Assembly: GCA_025093985.1 (NCBI GenBank)
Contig: JACAAK010000004.1
Coordinates: 1,178,001 to 1,242,000 of the forward strand
Source: Calvatia gigantea
Taxonomy: Eukaryota; Basidiomycota; Agaricomycetes; Agaricales; Lycoperdaceae
Length of the DNA stretch: 64,000 nt
Direction: 5' to 3'
The notes below the pieces were generated by a model. That model saw nothing but the letters and a program-made list of their open reading frames with translations, was not told where the DNA came from and did no database searches. Positions 45,501 to 57,532 of the stretch are shown in pieces. How positions within the stretch are numbered: position 1 is the first letter of the stretch; the number at the start of each line of letters is the position of its first letter. The position numbers and the translations under genes are program-made.

Positions 45501-46661
45501 TCTTGGTTATCATGTGCATATGTGCTTGCGCCATACTTGTGTTCGATCTTGATGGTACAGCGGAGAGATTCCATGTCCACTGGCGACGCAGTAACACGTC
45601 CCTCGGCACCCTCATCAGCCGGGGGTGGTGCTTCTGACGGGAATCCATGGGGGGCAACAACGAGGCCCAGCTCAATCAAATCACCGGCGTGGGCTTTGTC
45701 GAGGATCTGGCGGATAATCTAATGAAATATGAATTAGTTGATTTAAAGAGGAAGACAACAAGCACAAAGAACGCACATGAAGTAGGGCATATAGGATCCC
45801 GCATTCGTCGCCTTTCACATGAACATGCCTCAAACCCACTTCGCCATGGTAGAGGACCAAATCCACCCCGGTTTGGGCTGCTACACCACTCAGTGTATCT
45901 CCGATACATTGCAATAGTTCCCCGATATCAAACACGTTCTGCACTTTAGAGTCACCATCAGAGTAGCCGCGCGATCCAGATTCGCCATAGAACCTGGGCA
46001 AGTTTGCTGACATGTAATTCAGGGTCTTCATGGCCGTGAAGATCGCAGACACTGATGGGGTTGGCACCGATAACGAGCAAGCAGAATACTGTTCCTTTGC
46101 AGACTCTAGTAGCTGCGGCGGTGATATTTGGAGCATAGTTTGGATAACCATCTGGAACGCGTCCGCGAGTTCAATAGCGAGGGAGTTGATAGGTGATAAA
46201 AGGTCAGCAGAGAAGCTAGGATTCGAGTGGGCAGTACGTGCGCGTGGTCTATGGGGATGTTGAAGATGAGTTAGTTGTGAAGGAAGCGGCATGGACATTG
46301 TACGCGAAAAATGGGGAGTGTCTTGATACTGAGGAGAAGTGGTGCCGGCGGCTGACTGTCGAAACCTGGTTGTCGAAGATGTTGTTGCCGTCGTTGCCCT
46401 AGCTCGACCATCGCCTTCATTGTCCGATTCTCCATCCTCTGAGCTTTGTATGTCGCCCTCTCCCTCGGAAGAATCAAAAGTTGGTTTTTGTGTAGTAGTG
46501 GTAGAGACCCTAGTGTTGCTACCTAGCCGTTGATCAGCATACGAGATACTGAACGTGTTGCCGCGTATGGCTGGAGAGCGTTCCAGAATAACACTGTCTT
46601 CTGGGTCGTTTCCATCGGTGGGGACTGGAAGGCGCACTCTTTGGCCCCTTGAAACACTCAT
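42506..46661 (-). CDS. SSK1: SSK1-type response regulator of the HOG osmostress pathway
   Basis: SSK1 receives phosphate from the Sln1/Ypd1-type phosphorelay and, when unphosphorylated, activates the MAPKKK upstream of Hog1. About 940 N-terminal residues are mostly disordered but include a degenerate region recalling a histidine-kinase ATPase fold (VLYHGEVGLRHVHVKGDE, then IIRQILDKAHAGDLIELG). The receiver domain begins ISVLIVD, an intron splits the next Asp codon, then NPINQTI follows. The phospho-acceptor is the first Asp of MDIQMPIMDG, the conserved Thr is in IVALTASS and the conserved Lys in FLTKPVSLLW. A Ser-rich insert sits between MDIQ and VALT. A final exon (42723-42506) joins in frame through a 129-bp intron. 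If that intron is not used, the protein stops at 42845. The ATG at 46661 replaces an upstream GTG. Confidence 0.9.
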
Positions 46662-47091
46662 AGAATTCACAGGCCAGTCAGGACAGACAGAACTATTAGA
46701 CGGATGAACAAGACTCGGGACTTTGGAAGTAGAGACAGACCGGTGTCTTGTCTATGTGGAAGTGGAGGAGGGGTTGTGGATGGGATACGAGAGGGGATGG
46801 GAGGATGTATAAAAGGTGGAGGAATTGGCGCGAGATGTTGTAACTCAAACCTGAACAAATACGTCCACCAAAACCTCCACTTCCTAAAACTCTGGCTTGC
46901 CAGTCACATTTCCTCACACCTATCATTATCTATCCCCGGCATCTCACGCAGCTGAAGGTGACCATCACGCCCTTTTAAAAAACGAATTGGAATTTTCGTA
47001 AACTAAAAAACAGAACGGACGCCCAACATCAAATATGCCATAAACCCCACCCTAAAGATGACTCCTTGATTGGTCAAAACCCGTAGCAACA
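46662..47091. other. SSK1 promoter region and ARS2 3' UTR
   Basis: A 430-bp gap between two tandem minus-strand genes. It has C/T-rich stretches on the minus strand typical of fungal start regions (near 46760-46810) but no clear TATA box that I would place. Confidence 0.4.
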
Positions 47092-50000
47092 TTAATAGAA
47101 TAATTCAACATCTCCCTGGTGTTCATAATGAAATCACTCAGCAATTGTCTTTTCTGACAAAAAAAACCTTTACATACCTCGGCAACAAGATCCATGTCGT
47201 GATAACTAACTCTCTTCCCAGCGGCAGCACGGGGATCTTCCTTAGCGTCAGGTGGTGGTGGTGGTGGCGGTCCACCCGCTTGGTTACCATTGCCTCTTGT
47301 GGTTCTTCGTACGGTTCCATTGCCACTTGAAAGTGCAGTATCGAGTGCGGCCGGTGAAGGCTTGGGGGGAAGACCGGCGCCTACAGGGACCGTGGTTTCC
47401 GCAGCGAATCCGCTGATGCGCTCGCTTAGACGCCTCCCAGCAATAGCACCTTCATCACGTCGCGGAGGCATAGGAGGCATAGGATAAGGAGCTGGGGCAC
47501 CATAGGGGTATGCATAGGGGTCCCAGTATCCAGTGTACGGCGGTGGTGGGTAAGATCCTGGAGGATATGGATAGTGTCCAGGAACTCGACCGTACTCCCC
47601 GTGATAGGTGGGCCCCTGTATCCCGTAAGCTTGCGGTGGAGCCTGGCTAGCGTTCCCGACTGTTGTAGGGGGGTGGGTGAAGGGTTGGATGTGGTGGGGA
47701 TCGAGAACGAAATTGTTGAAGTAGGGTTGCTGCACTTTGCATCAGAGCTGGTGCTATTCATCAGTTAAGGCAAATACGTACGTCATCAAGCTGCTTGATC
47801 AACTCAGGGTGCTTATTCGCAATATGCTTCTCGACGAACGACGTAGCCCTGAACAGTTTCTGACACGTCTTACACCTGAATTTACCTTCATCCTCTTGCT
47901 TGATATGGGGTTCCGCAGCCTTTGAAAGTTCTCTATAGTATTGCCATCAGTCTCAAATCAATAGAGAAGGAGATAACGCACTCTTCGTAGGATTTGCCCC
48001 CGTAGTCGCGAGGATCAACACCATCCCGATCAATGAGCAGCGCGATCTTTAAGTCGAGCCACTCCAACCACCGTCCATCTGCCCACAGTCAGTATTAATC
48101 CAGCAACAAAACAGATCGAGATGTTACCATTTCGCTTGTCCTCCCTCTTCTCTTTGCCATCTTTATCCTTATTCTCTTTCTCTTGTTCGACACCGTCCTC
48201 ATCGGTTCTCTTATCCTTCTCAGCATTTTCACCTTCAGCCGACTTGTCTGCAGGCCATGATATAACCAAAGGCTTCCTCTCATGTTTGATGCATTTGCGC
48301 TGCAATTCTTCAACATGATCGGTTACTACAGCGCAATAGTAGCAAGTGTGGAATGCTGCCCGAAGGTACGCGAGGTATAAATCTAGCGCAACCACCGTCT
48401 GCGCCAGAAAAAAAAAAAACAGTCAAACCGGCACCAAATAAAACTGAAATAACGCACCTTCTTTTCCTCATACTCCTTCTCACTATTAACGTCCACCAGA
48501 CCCTGCTCACGAAGGTCCGCCATAACCTTTTCGATCCTCCGCTCGACAGCATCGCTTCCACGTTCCCTGGGCTCCGGGTCCGGGTCTTCCTCCATGTCTT
48601 CAGGCGCTGCCATTGTGGCATCGCCTTCTGCTTTTACCTCACCATTCGATTTGCGCTTCACCGTGAGTTCGGAAACCTTCATAGCGCGTAATTTTGCGGC
48701 CTCTTCTTCTAACCGAGCGGCAAGGATCTTAGCATTAGCCAAATCCTTTTCTAAACGTTCGGGTCGGCTCGCCACGTCAGGTGTGGATCGGATGCGGTTA
48801 GTAAAGGGTTTGACAACGTGAGACACATGAAGTTTGAAACCCTCAATCTAAAGAAAACGTGGGGGTGTCAGAAAAAAAGTCATAGGCGGTAGAACGAAAC
48901 ACTATACCTTTTTCTCACTTAGTTCCGTAACCGCATATGTCATATCCGCATCATCCTGGAAGCGAATCCATCCCGCGCGGTAGAAATTGCGCTTCTGTAA
49001 AGGATCACCCAATGCAAGGTACACGTAGCCTGGAATTTTCGAGCAAGCCTAATGAGGGAAATTTCAGTAAATATAAAATTAAATATAAAAAGAATCCAAC
49101 CTCTTCTAATTTGACACGCCCAATATCAGGGGGAATAGTACGGATCATAACCTGGTTCCCTTCGGGGGGTACGGAAATTTCCTCCCCACGATTACTACGT
49201 TTGTTATCTGATGGATGCTTGCCATTAGCTTCCACTCTACTGATATCAGGATCAACGGCCTCCTCATCTGCCTCAACAGTGAACTGCATTTCATCATCGC
49301 CACCAGAAGGCTTGCTCTCCTCAGCAATATTGCCATTACTCTCGGTCGTATTTTCGTTAATAGGTGAAGTCTCCTCCTTTGCAGCAGGTGAGGGTGGTTC
49401 TGGCTCAGTTTCATTCAAATCTGGGTCGAACTTCCCCGACTCGAGATCATCAAGAAACATATTAATACGACCTTTCCAACCCTCTTTCCGCACCCTGAAG
49501 CGCAGATTTTGGAATTCCGGATCATACTTTTCTGCAAACCATGGGGACTTCCTATGGTGGTCAAACATCGTTTGAAGCTACGATACAACAACAAAGCGGT
49601 TTCAGTCACGGTGTTCCAAAAAGGATATAACAGAACAGCAGAAATTACGGGACGCGGGCGAGACGGACAGGGAAAGGTGAAGTAAAAATCAATGCTGACC
49701 TGGTTCGCAGCGAACTCCTTTTTATATTTCTCCCATTTACTCCGGATGCCATTACGCGGTTTTGAACCGTCACCAGCTTCTTGTTCAGCCGCTTTGTCAG
49801 CGTTATCCTCTTCTATAGCTTGTTGAGGATGAAAGTAACGAAACCATTCTGCGTATTGTTTCAATGTTGCGGGGAACTCAAATGTATGGGGATCTGGAGG
49901 TGCACGTCGGGAGGGTGGATATGATCCTGGCGGGCCTCTACGCGGAGAGGATGAATATCCAAAACCGCGTGTATGAGCATCTATTTGTAGAACCAAGATG

Positions 50001-50408
50001 AGCTAGCAGAAGTGACAAAATATAAAGTGAATGCCAAACCATAGTCATCTGTGTAACGCGGACGCGGATCGTATCTGTCTCTATCCCGTTCATATGGGGA
50101 AACCGATCTCCTGCGTTTGCGACCTGTGTAACCACAGTAAATTATGAACGGCAAAGAAAATTTTGCGATGAGTTCAACTTACTCTCATCTGATGGAGGAC
50201 TCCTGCTTCGTCGTCTTCCATAATCATACGGAGCTCTGTCGCGTTCGTATGCTGACCATCGGTCTCTGTCGTAACCGTCCCAGTCCGACCGGTACGTGTC
50301 GGCTGGATAAGTAGCATCTGGGTAGGATGACCTTGGTGGATAAGAACCACGCGGTGAGCGAGAGCGAGAACGTCGAGGAGGAGGTGGGTAAGAAGAAGAC
50401 CAGGACAT
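47092..50408 (-). CDS. ARS2/SERRATE homologue, adaptor of the nuclear cap-binding complex
   Basis: ARS2 bridges the nuclear cap-binding complex to RNA processing, export and decay factors. The N-terminus is an RS-like, Pro/Arg/Tyr-rich tail (MSWSSSYPPPPRRSRSRSP). The SERRATE/Ars2 N-terminal domain follows (FEFPATLKQYAEWFRYFHP ... YKKEFAANQ | LQTMFDHHRKSPWFAEKYDP). The middle holds an acidic linker and an RRM-like part (IRTIPPDIGRVKLEE, IRFQDDADMTYAV). Near the C-terminus are YGGKSYEE, the C2H2 zinc finger FRCKTCQKLFRATSFVEKH, and YFNNFVLDPHH. The last exon gives YHDMDLVAEGDVELFY and stops at 47094-47092, matching the acidic aromatic end of ARS2 proteins that contacts partners. I estimate about 850 residues in nine or ten exons. 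Every domain of the family is present. Confidence 0.92.
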
Positions 50409-50731
50409 CCTGAGAGAGGTCAAGAACTGAGGAAGAAAGAGAAGCGAACACAAGAAGGTAGCAGATCAGAGCCTGCGAGAGGGAGGTCGAGCATAGTGAA
50501 GCACAGACCTCTTGAGATCACGACACAAAGCGTGGACGTTGGCAGTCGGCGTTGAGCTCAGCTTTGTTCTCGACACGCTCAACGGTGGTCGTGATGAAGA
50601 CCACACCAGATTCAATTCTCACACTTTTCCTAGTTCGAACTCCGACGGACTTCTCACGGCCCGTGCGTGACGATTTCCACAAATTCATTAAGTAAGTAAA
50701 CCCAAGAAAGTGTAAGAAGCCCCTAGAATTC
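50409..50731. other. Short intergenic region ARS2-ESF2
   Basis: 323 bp between the ARS2 start and the ESF2 stop, both on the minus strand. It should hold the ARS2 promoter and the ESF2 terminator. No specific sites are assigned. Confidence 0.4.
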
Positions 50732-51694
50732 CTAGAAAACACTCCCCAATACAGACTCCAGTTGCCCGTTCTCCGTCTTGGTGCTGTCAGTCGATTCCGT
50801 CTTTCTCTTTTTCCGTTTCGAACCGCCATCATTGTCCTTGATACGTTTCGGGGGTCGTTCTTGAAGCTGAAAGTCTTCGCCTTTTTCCTTCTTTTTCGCT
50901 GCTCGCTTCTCCAACACCTTGGCAAGTTCGACATTACGGAGATACTCCTGTTGCTCGGTACGTGATTGAGACAATTCGACACGCAATTTTGCCTGGTGCA
51001 GCTGTGTTTCGTGTGCTGAGGTTGCGGGATCAATGCTTGATTTTTAGCCGTGATCATCAGGATTGGACGTACCAACTTGTTCCGTCAACATGTTCCACTT
51101 AAACTTGGGTAAATATTTCATCGTCCAGACATCATCTCGCCAGCGTGTTCCCTTTTTCCCTCCAATTGGTTGGGCGTTTAGCATCTCCGCAACACTCCTT
51201 GCAATCTTTTTGTCCCTGAATTCAACCCACCCCTCGGTGAAGTGGGGTTTTTTGGTTGAAGTAAACTTCTTCCTCAGATATGCTCTTTTCGGATCTACAT
51301 CCTCCAGAATTAGCACGATGGCGAGACTGCAAAAGTAAAGACCCGCACCTTCCTGCTGCAAGTAGACTCTGCCGACTTCTCCATAGGCGCTCATTAAATG
51401 CCGCACCTTCGCAGGACGCATTCCAGGTGGAATTCGAGAAATGTAAATGATGCCAGCCTTCTCTTGGACAGCCTTGAATGCGGCCAATGCTTCTGGAGTC
51501 AACGGCTTTACAATTTTCTGGGACGGCCCGGAAAAGCCTTCAATATCCATGCCCTCACCCCGACCCTCCTCAACCTCATCACCATGGACAGCGTGGTCAT
51601 CACTGCCATGCGAATGCACATCATCTACAAGGTCATCATCATCACTGCCTCCCAGTCGAGAAGGACCAGCGACAAACTCTACCTGACGTGACAT
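50732..51694 (-). CDS. ESF2: Pre-rRNA processing protein ESF2 (ABT1 family)
   Basis: ESF2 is a nucleolar RNA-binding protein needed for early 18S rRNA processing and small-subunit assembly; in yeast it stimulates the helicase Dbp8. An acidic N-terminus ([19 protein letters not shown]) precedes a single [35 protein letters not shown], an intron, then [38 protein letters not shown] and [14 protein letters not shown]. The conserved C-terminal helix [20 protein letters not shown] follows across a second intron. A Lys-rich nuclear signal (KRKKRKTE) lies near the end. The start MSRQVEF is ATG at 51694. About 280 residues, usual for the family. Confidence 0.94.
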
Positions 51695-52105
51695 GGATCG
51701 TGCACGGGTGATAAAGGGCTGGGTGTGTTTTGATGAAATTCAGACCGATGAGAATCAAATTTGATCGGAGCTTGGTAGGATGAGGCTGCGGACATCTCCA
51801 CGTGTTGATTACGTAAACAGATACGAGGGATGGATGCCCACATCTACAAAGAGCAGGACTTCGCTGGAACCTAAACTTCTTCAGAAGATGGCTTTCGTTT
51901 GGTTCTAAATATCTTTACTCTCCTTCCCTTCATCCCATCCTCTTCGCATCTACTCCCCCACACACATACCCCTCGCACCTCCCCCTCACACCTCCTCCCC
52001 ATATCTCCCTCCTAAAAAGTCACCCCTATCTGCCTGCTCCGCTCAGAAAGCTTTGGAAAGGTGAGTATCCTCTCCCTCTCTCATCCACGTACTGCACCCC
52101 CTCAT
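51695..52105. promoter_or_regulatory. Divergent promoter region with pyrimidine-rich tract
   Basis: It lies between ESF2 (minus) and the small orphan gene (plus). The plus strand is strongly C/T-rich from about 51910 to 52085, the typical CT-box context around fungal transcription starts, ahead of the ATG at 52106. A possible 5' splice donor (GTGAGTATCC, 52060) suggests a leader intron. Confidence 0.5.
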
Positions 52106-52916
52106 ATGCTTATGAAGATGTACTTCGGTGTCGAAAAAAAGATTGAGCAACGCATCAACGAACTCGAAGAGGGAGAGCGCGTCGCCGACCTTTTTGAACC
52201 GGTATCGCGTTTAGAGACGCCCGCCACACTGGCCTATCGCAGAAATCGTCGGCGGGGAAGTATATCCATCTCGCGTTTCGGTCAAGTATGTCGCCTTGAT
52301 TCACCCCAGCTTCTATTGTCTGACACTCGGACTTGCAGCTCTCAGAGTCCCAGTCTCATGGCTCAAATTCTGGTGGGCTCACCCCTATTGCAGCACAATC
52401 TCCGTTTTACCAAGCACAAGCTGCGGTATGTATCCTTACTGTCAGCCACACATGGAAAATATCTCACAATCAAGCAAGAACATGAGCGATGCTTCTTTCG
52501 CCTCCGGCGCCTCTGATTTTTCTGACGAGCGCGCCCATATAGAGGACCATACACAGGTCACCCAGATGCACAAGATCGCTGGCAAGCAAGGTTTAAGCAA
52601 AGCCGTCCACACAATTCTCCCTCGGCGCCTCAGTCGAACAAAATCTGCCAGCTTTCTCACTCCCGTAGCAGAGGCGAATCTTGTCGTCGGCGTTTCCGTG
52701 CAAGAATCTACGACAGAAGTGTCAGACACTGAACCCGTCCAATTGGGCACAATCGTCACTGTCTCAGCCCCAGGAAGCATGATGCATACCAGACCCTCTA
52801 GGCACTCTCTTCCCGCCATGCCAGGTGCCAAATGGCTTGCTAAAGTCAAAACTCTCACCCAAAACCTCCGACCAAAAGCCAAACAACCCCCGCTTTCACA
52901 GGACATCCCATCGTAG
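52106..52916 (+). CDS. Small disordered protein, unknown function
   Basis: Three exons (52106-52285, 52339-52425, 52479-52916) each hold whole codons, and both introns are exactly 53 bp with GTATGT donors, giving 234 residues. The N-terminus has a charged helix (YFGVEKKIEQRINELEEGE). The rest is Ser/Gln/Ala-rich with basic patches (PRRLSRTKSASF, KWLAKVKTLTQNLRPKAK) and no membrane segment. I do not recognise the family. Equal intron lengths and whole-codon exons are good signs of a real gene. It lies between ESF2 (divergent) and CBP80 (convergent). Confidence 0.65.
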
Positions 52917-53740
52917 TCCATCCCATCATATCCTAGACTGTGGTCCTAGACTGTGGGGCGACCCCACAACAATTCGCCGCCCATTCCGCGTTGAACATTT
53001 TTTTGCGCCTGCACGTTTCCCTTCTTCTCATTCTGGGGGTCCTGGTAGTGTTTATACATCTTTATGTTCCTTCCCGCATCCCAATGGCTTGGACATTTCC
53101 ATTATACTCTTCTGCGCCGAGGTACCATCTCAATTACCAAACATTGTTCTCATTCATCTACGTGCACCCTGCGTGTGCATCGCCCATCATCTCACGTCAA
53201 ACGTCACCCTTTATCTTTGATTTTTGTTCCTCTTTCGGCCCCTGGCATCTGTCTCTTTCGTTCGTCATCCGACAAGGCGCCACACAGAACACCACTTCTT
53301 CCAGGGGTAAAAGAAGGTCTTAACTTTTTTCATCTTTGCAAACTAATTACCTACTTAATGGCCAGAGAGTAAATATCACCATAGGGATTCCAATTAGATC
53401 TTTCACATACATGCAACATGACATTTGTAGACATCAGAAAGTACGCATAGAAAGATGAAAAACCGATATGATTGTGCCATCCAATCAGTTATTTCGGGGG
53501 ACACGGAAATGTTTATTATCCCCTTTGAAGCCTTGAGGGCTTAACCTTGGACTTAATGCGCCATGTGGAAGTCGCATTTCTACTGATAGACGCCGAGGCA
53601 CGAAATATACAGAGGGAGACACACGCTCGCGGCTAAACCGGCCTGAATGATGGTGTGAAAACCCAGAAAGCCAGCGGTTCGAGTAGCTTCATACTAATCA
53701 TAGAAACAAGGTACTACTAGTAAGTAATCAAGCACCGAAC
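52917..53740. other. Convergent intergenic region
   Basis: It lies between the orphan gene stop and the CBP80 stop. Only composition-driven frames (up to about 130 codons) overlap one another here. It presumably holds two 3' UTRs. Confidence 0.45.
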
Positions 53741-56700
53741 CTATTCTTGCCCAGTCGCAATGTGCCACAACTTCTTGAGAAGATCCGCGGCGGGGTCGTT
53801 GACGCCCTCAAACCTCGAGAACGATACCGTCTCAAGCGTGTGCGTGTATTTACGCAGATAGGGCGCGTACTATGAAGAAAAAAATGGGAGTCAACAACAG
53901 ATCACATCAGGCGGGCGTTTTAAGCGAACAAGATCACGAGACAAACATAACGAGTAATCTCAAAGAAAGGAAAAAGGTAAGGGAAAATCGCGAAAACACG
54001 TACCGCTCTGACAAATTGGCGATACCAACCCCAAGTCTCCCATGCATTCCACTCGTCGCGACTCCACTCGTCTCGATTGTTCCAAGCTTCCTCTCCGATC
54101 ACGCTCCGCGAATGAGGATTAGGGTTCGGGTTGTCTGCCGAAGGTGCCAAACACGAAACGAACCCTTCCAAGGTGCGTGATAGAGCCGCCTTCTGTTCGC
54201 GAATAAGCGATTCTGAAGCCTTTAGTGCCGTTTCGAGCGCGGGATTTTCCACATTATCGTTCTCATCTGATGAAATTTCATAACAAGACAATAGAGGTGG
54301 CATTGGCCCGATATCAGAAAATTACGCGCGATGTACGGGCGAGTTACCAAAGGCAATGATACACGAACCATATGGTTAGAAGTTTGATGAGGCGATGAAA
54401 AACTAATTATGCGCACCTGGTTTCGTCTCTCCGTCAACTTCCATGCCTTGATTCGCTTTAGCTCGAGCGCGAGCATCGTCATCTTCCTTCCTTAGCGTAG
54501 CAATCTTCCTTCTCGCAATTATGACGCGCCCATTCGCCTTATCCAATGCGGCCTTTAGCAGATCCCATTCAAACGCGCTCAAATTTAACGGCTTTTCAAT
54601 CTCCCGCAGCTGCCCAACGACCGATCCATTCAAGAATGTCCAGCCCACAACGTCAGTCGGATCGACGATCTGATATTGCATGAGCTTATCAAAGACGATC
54701 GCAACCATTTGTCTGTTATGTCGCCAGAAAGATGCTGAAGCAGTAAGAATGTCGCTCTTGGCCTCAGTGTTCCCATGGCCGCCACTGCTGGATACGCCGC
54801 CACTAGCAAGATTGCGGAGGAGAGCCAGATATCGCTCGATGCCGTTGAGAAGGTGCGAGAAGGAACGTGAGCCGATGTTGAGGAGGGAATGGATGGCGAT
54901 GGAGCGGACGAGACTATCCACATTGATGTGGCCTTCGTCAGATGTTTCGAGCTGACTCCTCAGTGTGTCAAGGTGGGAGATAATATCCTCGGCGTTGGCC
55001 CTCCCTCGGAAAAGGTTGAGCACTGTTTGTGCCGCATCGTGATGAGGATGTGCTATCAATACTAGTTGAGCGTAGCGTAATGAAAGGGAGAACTTAATGG
55101 ACTTACAAGGATCTTCGTACTCATATGCCGGTGAAGGCGCACTTTCAGCAATGACGTATGCTTCAGGTTCTTGCATTTGTGGCGGCAATGTTTTGAGAAT
55201 ACGGTCATGATAGGCAAGCCGTACCTCGAACTCCACCACGCGCCGTATGAAAGCACGTTTAGGGTGTTGTACTGCGAGCGACAAGTCTGGTACCCTGCGG
55301 AAGAAAATCAGCGCGGGGAACTTAGAATTACGCGATTCACGCTGACCATTCTTTCCAGACCCACTGGAAACCAAAATTGCTCATATGAACGGCGAACCAT
55401 TCTGCAAATCGGCGGGCGACCTCGACATCCAATGACTCTGAGAGTGCGGAGTAGAGTTTTCGGATAGATTTACCGACCGCAGGTCCAACTGTCGACGGCG
55501 ATAGTTTGCACAATTCCGTGATGAGACTGATGTGGTATATCGACTTCTGGGAGGGCTCTGGTAGGATCAAGTAGGCTCCAAGGACAGTCTGTTACTCAGA
55601 ATAAGACAGCAGCAGAGGAACAGGACAAGGAGGCCTTACCTCTAAAACCGTGCTGTCCAATTGCCAATCCTTTCCGGGCAAAGGCTCATATTCCGTTGTT
55701 GAGCCGGGTTTTGGTTTGAAAGTTCCCGGAAGGTTCCATTTGGGATATTCCAAAAGCAGGCGGGCACATTCCTTACGGTTATTTTCGAAGATGTCAATCG
55801 TATCAATTAACGCGGTGCGAATAACGTAGCCAGCTGGTGTGTTAGGATCCGGTGACACCTGATGACAAAAAGAAATGAGGAGAAGATTTAACAATCAGAG
55901 AAAGGTGATTGTCACCTCGTTTGGGAAGAAACGGAAGTAATATTCTGGCCATTCTTCCTTCTTGACTTGCGACTCACTCCCAGTTTCGGATGTAATGCCC
56001 TCAACTTCGATAATCTCTGGGGGGACCAGGACAGAGGGGAGGTCGTACTTTGGTATGTCATTCTCGGTCGGCTCTGTTTTTAGGTATGGCTGAGGAATAC
56101 AGTCTGCTGTCCCGGCAAAGTCTTCCGCATTTAGAACGTTCAGAGCGTTCAAAAGGCTATCAAGTATCTACAATTACCCGTCAGCCTTAAATGCATGAAG
56201 TAGCAGAGTCAGCGAGAGTCCGACCTCGTGGGCGTTGTCTGGGATAACAATATTATTAGAAATCTTGCTATTGAGAGTGACGAGCCATTTCGCGTTTGTT
56301 GTGGATTCACTGTATGCGTGGATGGCGGTGATCAAGTCGTTCACACTCGATGGAGAGTGAGCCTTGAGTACAGGACCTGCCTAAATACGCGGTCAATAAG
56401 AGGGTGGGGGTGGGACCGTCAGGAATATACCCACAATGATCAGGCCTTCGCCTGCAGCCAAGGCCGCTTTCTTGGCACGGCCTTGAGAGACACCGAATTC
56501 GTCCAATACCGCCACGAATGATTGAAGCAAAGCAGTCATTGATTCAGGGGAGATGAGGCCCGCGACTGTTAGATGCGCAAAGAATTGGATCTGTGTGTAA
56601 TTCAGTTCAGGTGACAGAAAAATAATAGGATGTTACAGACACATAGACGCGTTTCGCGCCATGCTACTTTGTCCAAATATCCTTGAAAACCCCTCCAGAA

Positions 56701-57199
56701 GTCTTCCAAAATTGCGCGTCCAAGTACGGGTGCATCTGGTGGGGCCGAATCTGGAGTATTGTACAAATTGCGGAGAAGGGCAGCATAAAACGGAATTTTA
56801 TATGGCTGCTCGGTCACACTGGTGTTGGTCGTCAGAAGCTGAGCAACAGGGTAATGAGGATGCTCGCCTTATTCTGAACGCTTCTGAGATGTTCGGAACG
56901 TTCAACGGTTGATGTTCGCGAATTTGTTTTTCTAGGCGAGGTAATTCTTCAAGGGCATCCTGTAACAGGAGTCAGGATCCTCGGTTCGCCGAGCATTTAC
57001 AACCATCATACCACTTCACCAAATTTGACTACAGCCGTCTTGAGCGTATCCTCGGGAGTTTCAACAACTTCACGTCGGCGGTCATCATAGTCGTCTATAC
57101 GGCACGGGATTTGAGGTCATTGGCTCAAGGTCAAATGGCACAACTGCTTTCGCTCTCACCTCTGTTACGCCTGCGGTACCCTCCATGCCGGTAACTCAT
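53741..57199 (-). CDS. Nuclear cap-binding protein large subunit CBP80 (NCBP1/STO1)
   Basis: CBP80 binds CBP20 to form the nuclear cap-binding complex on RNA polymerase II transcripts and recruits splicing, export and ARS2-linked factors. The ATG at 57199 gives an Arg/Gly-rich start (MSYRHGGYRRRNR), and an in-phase intron leads to DDYDDRRREVVETPEDTLK. Helical MIF4G-type repeats follow: KIPFYAALLRNLYNTPDS, GYLDKVAWRETRLC, IQFFAHLTVAGLISPESM. Next come a second block (DWQLDSTVLE, SESLDVEVARRFAEWFAVHM, FEVRLAYHDRILKTLPPQM) and a third block (SFWRHNRQMVAIVFDKLMQY, QIVDPTDVVGWTF). The end reads LLKKLWHIATGQE and stops at 53743-53741. I estimate about 870 residues and more than a dozen exons. The order and landmarks match the family throughout. 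Confidence 0.92.
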
Positions 57200-57468
57200 G
57201 ATTGACTAAACTGAATATTCACAAGCAAGTCACGAACAAAAGCAAATTTCTCCGTTGGCGCTGAGTCCTGACGTGACTGTCGCAAGCACAGGTCGGGCGA
57301 ACGGGCGGCTTTCATTTTGGCGCGAATTGAAACCGAGAATCACGTGACTGCCTCGATTTGCGCGAGCAGAGGCACATTCCGGGTCGGTGAACAGGTCAAC
57401 TGTCAACAAACCAACGCAACTTAGTCGAGTGTTTCTCGACTTCCTTTCATCCTTCACTATAACAACTG
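57200..57468. promoter_or_regulatory. Divergent promoter between CBP80 and the PPR-like gene
   Basis: Only 333 bp separate the two divergent ATG codons (57199 minus, 57533 plus), so both promoters must share this stretch. No TATA box is obvious, as is usual for housekeeping genes. Confidence 0.55.
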
Positions 57469-57519
57469 GTGAGTATAGTGAGGGTCGGACTAGGCTGTAT
57501 TAAACTTACGTTTTCGCAG
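57469..57519 (+). other. Candidate 51-bp intron in the 5' leader of the PPR-like gene
   Basis: GTGAGTATAG at the left and TTTTCGCAG at the right fit splice sites, with a CTTAC branch-like block between. The exon then starts 13 bases before the main ATG. Confidence 0.6.
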
Positions 57520-57532
57520 TTATGTGAGCCAC

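Noticed and set aside
52426..52445. A 20-base intron (GTATGT to GTCAG) in the small orphan gene
   Set aside because: It keeps the frame, but a 53-bp intron from the same donor to 52478 also keeps it and equals the length of the first intron, which is far more likely than a 20-base intron.
53660..53700. T-arm-like GGTTCGAGTAG suggesting a tRNA
   Set aside because: No pairing five-base stems, no A-box and no acceptor stem could be built around it.
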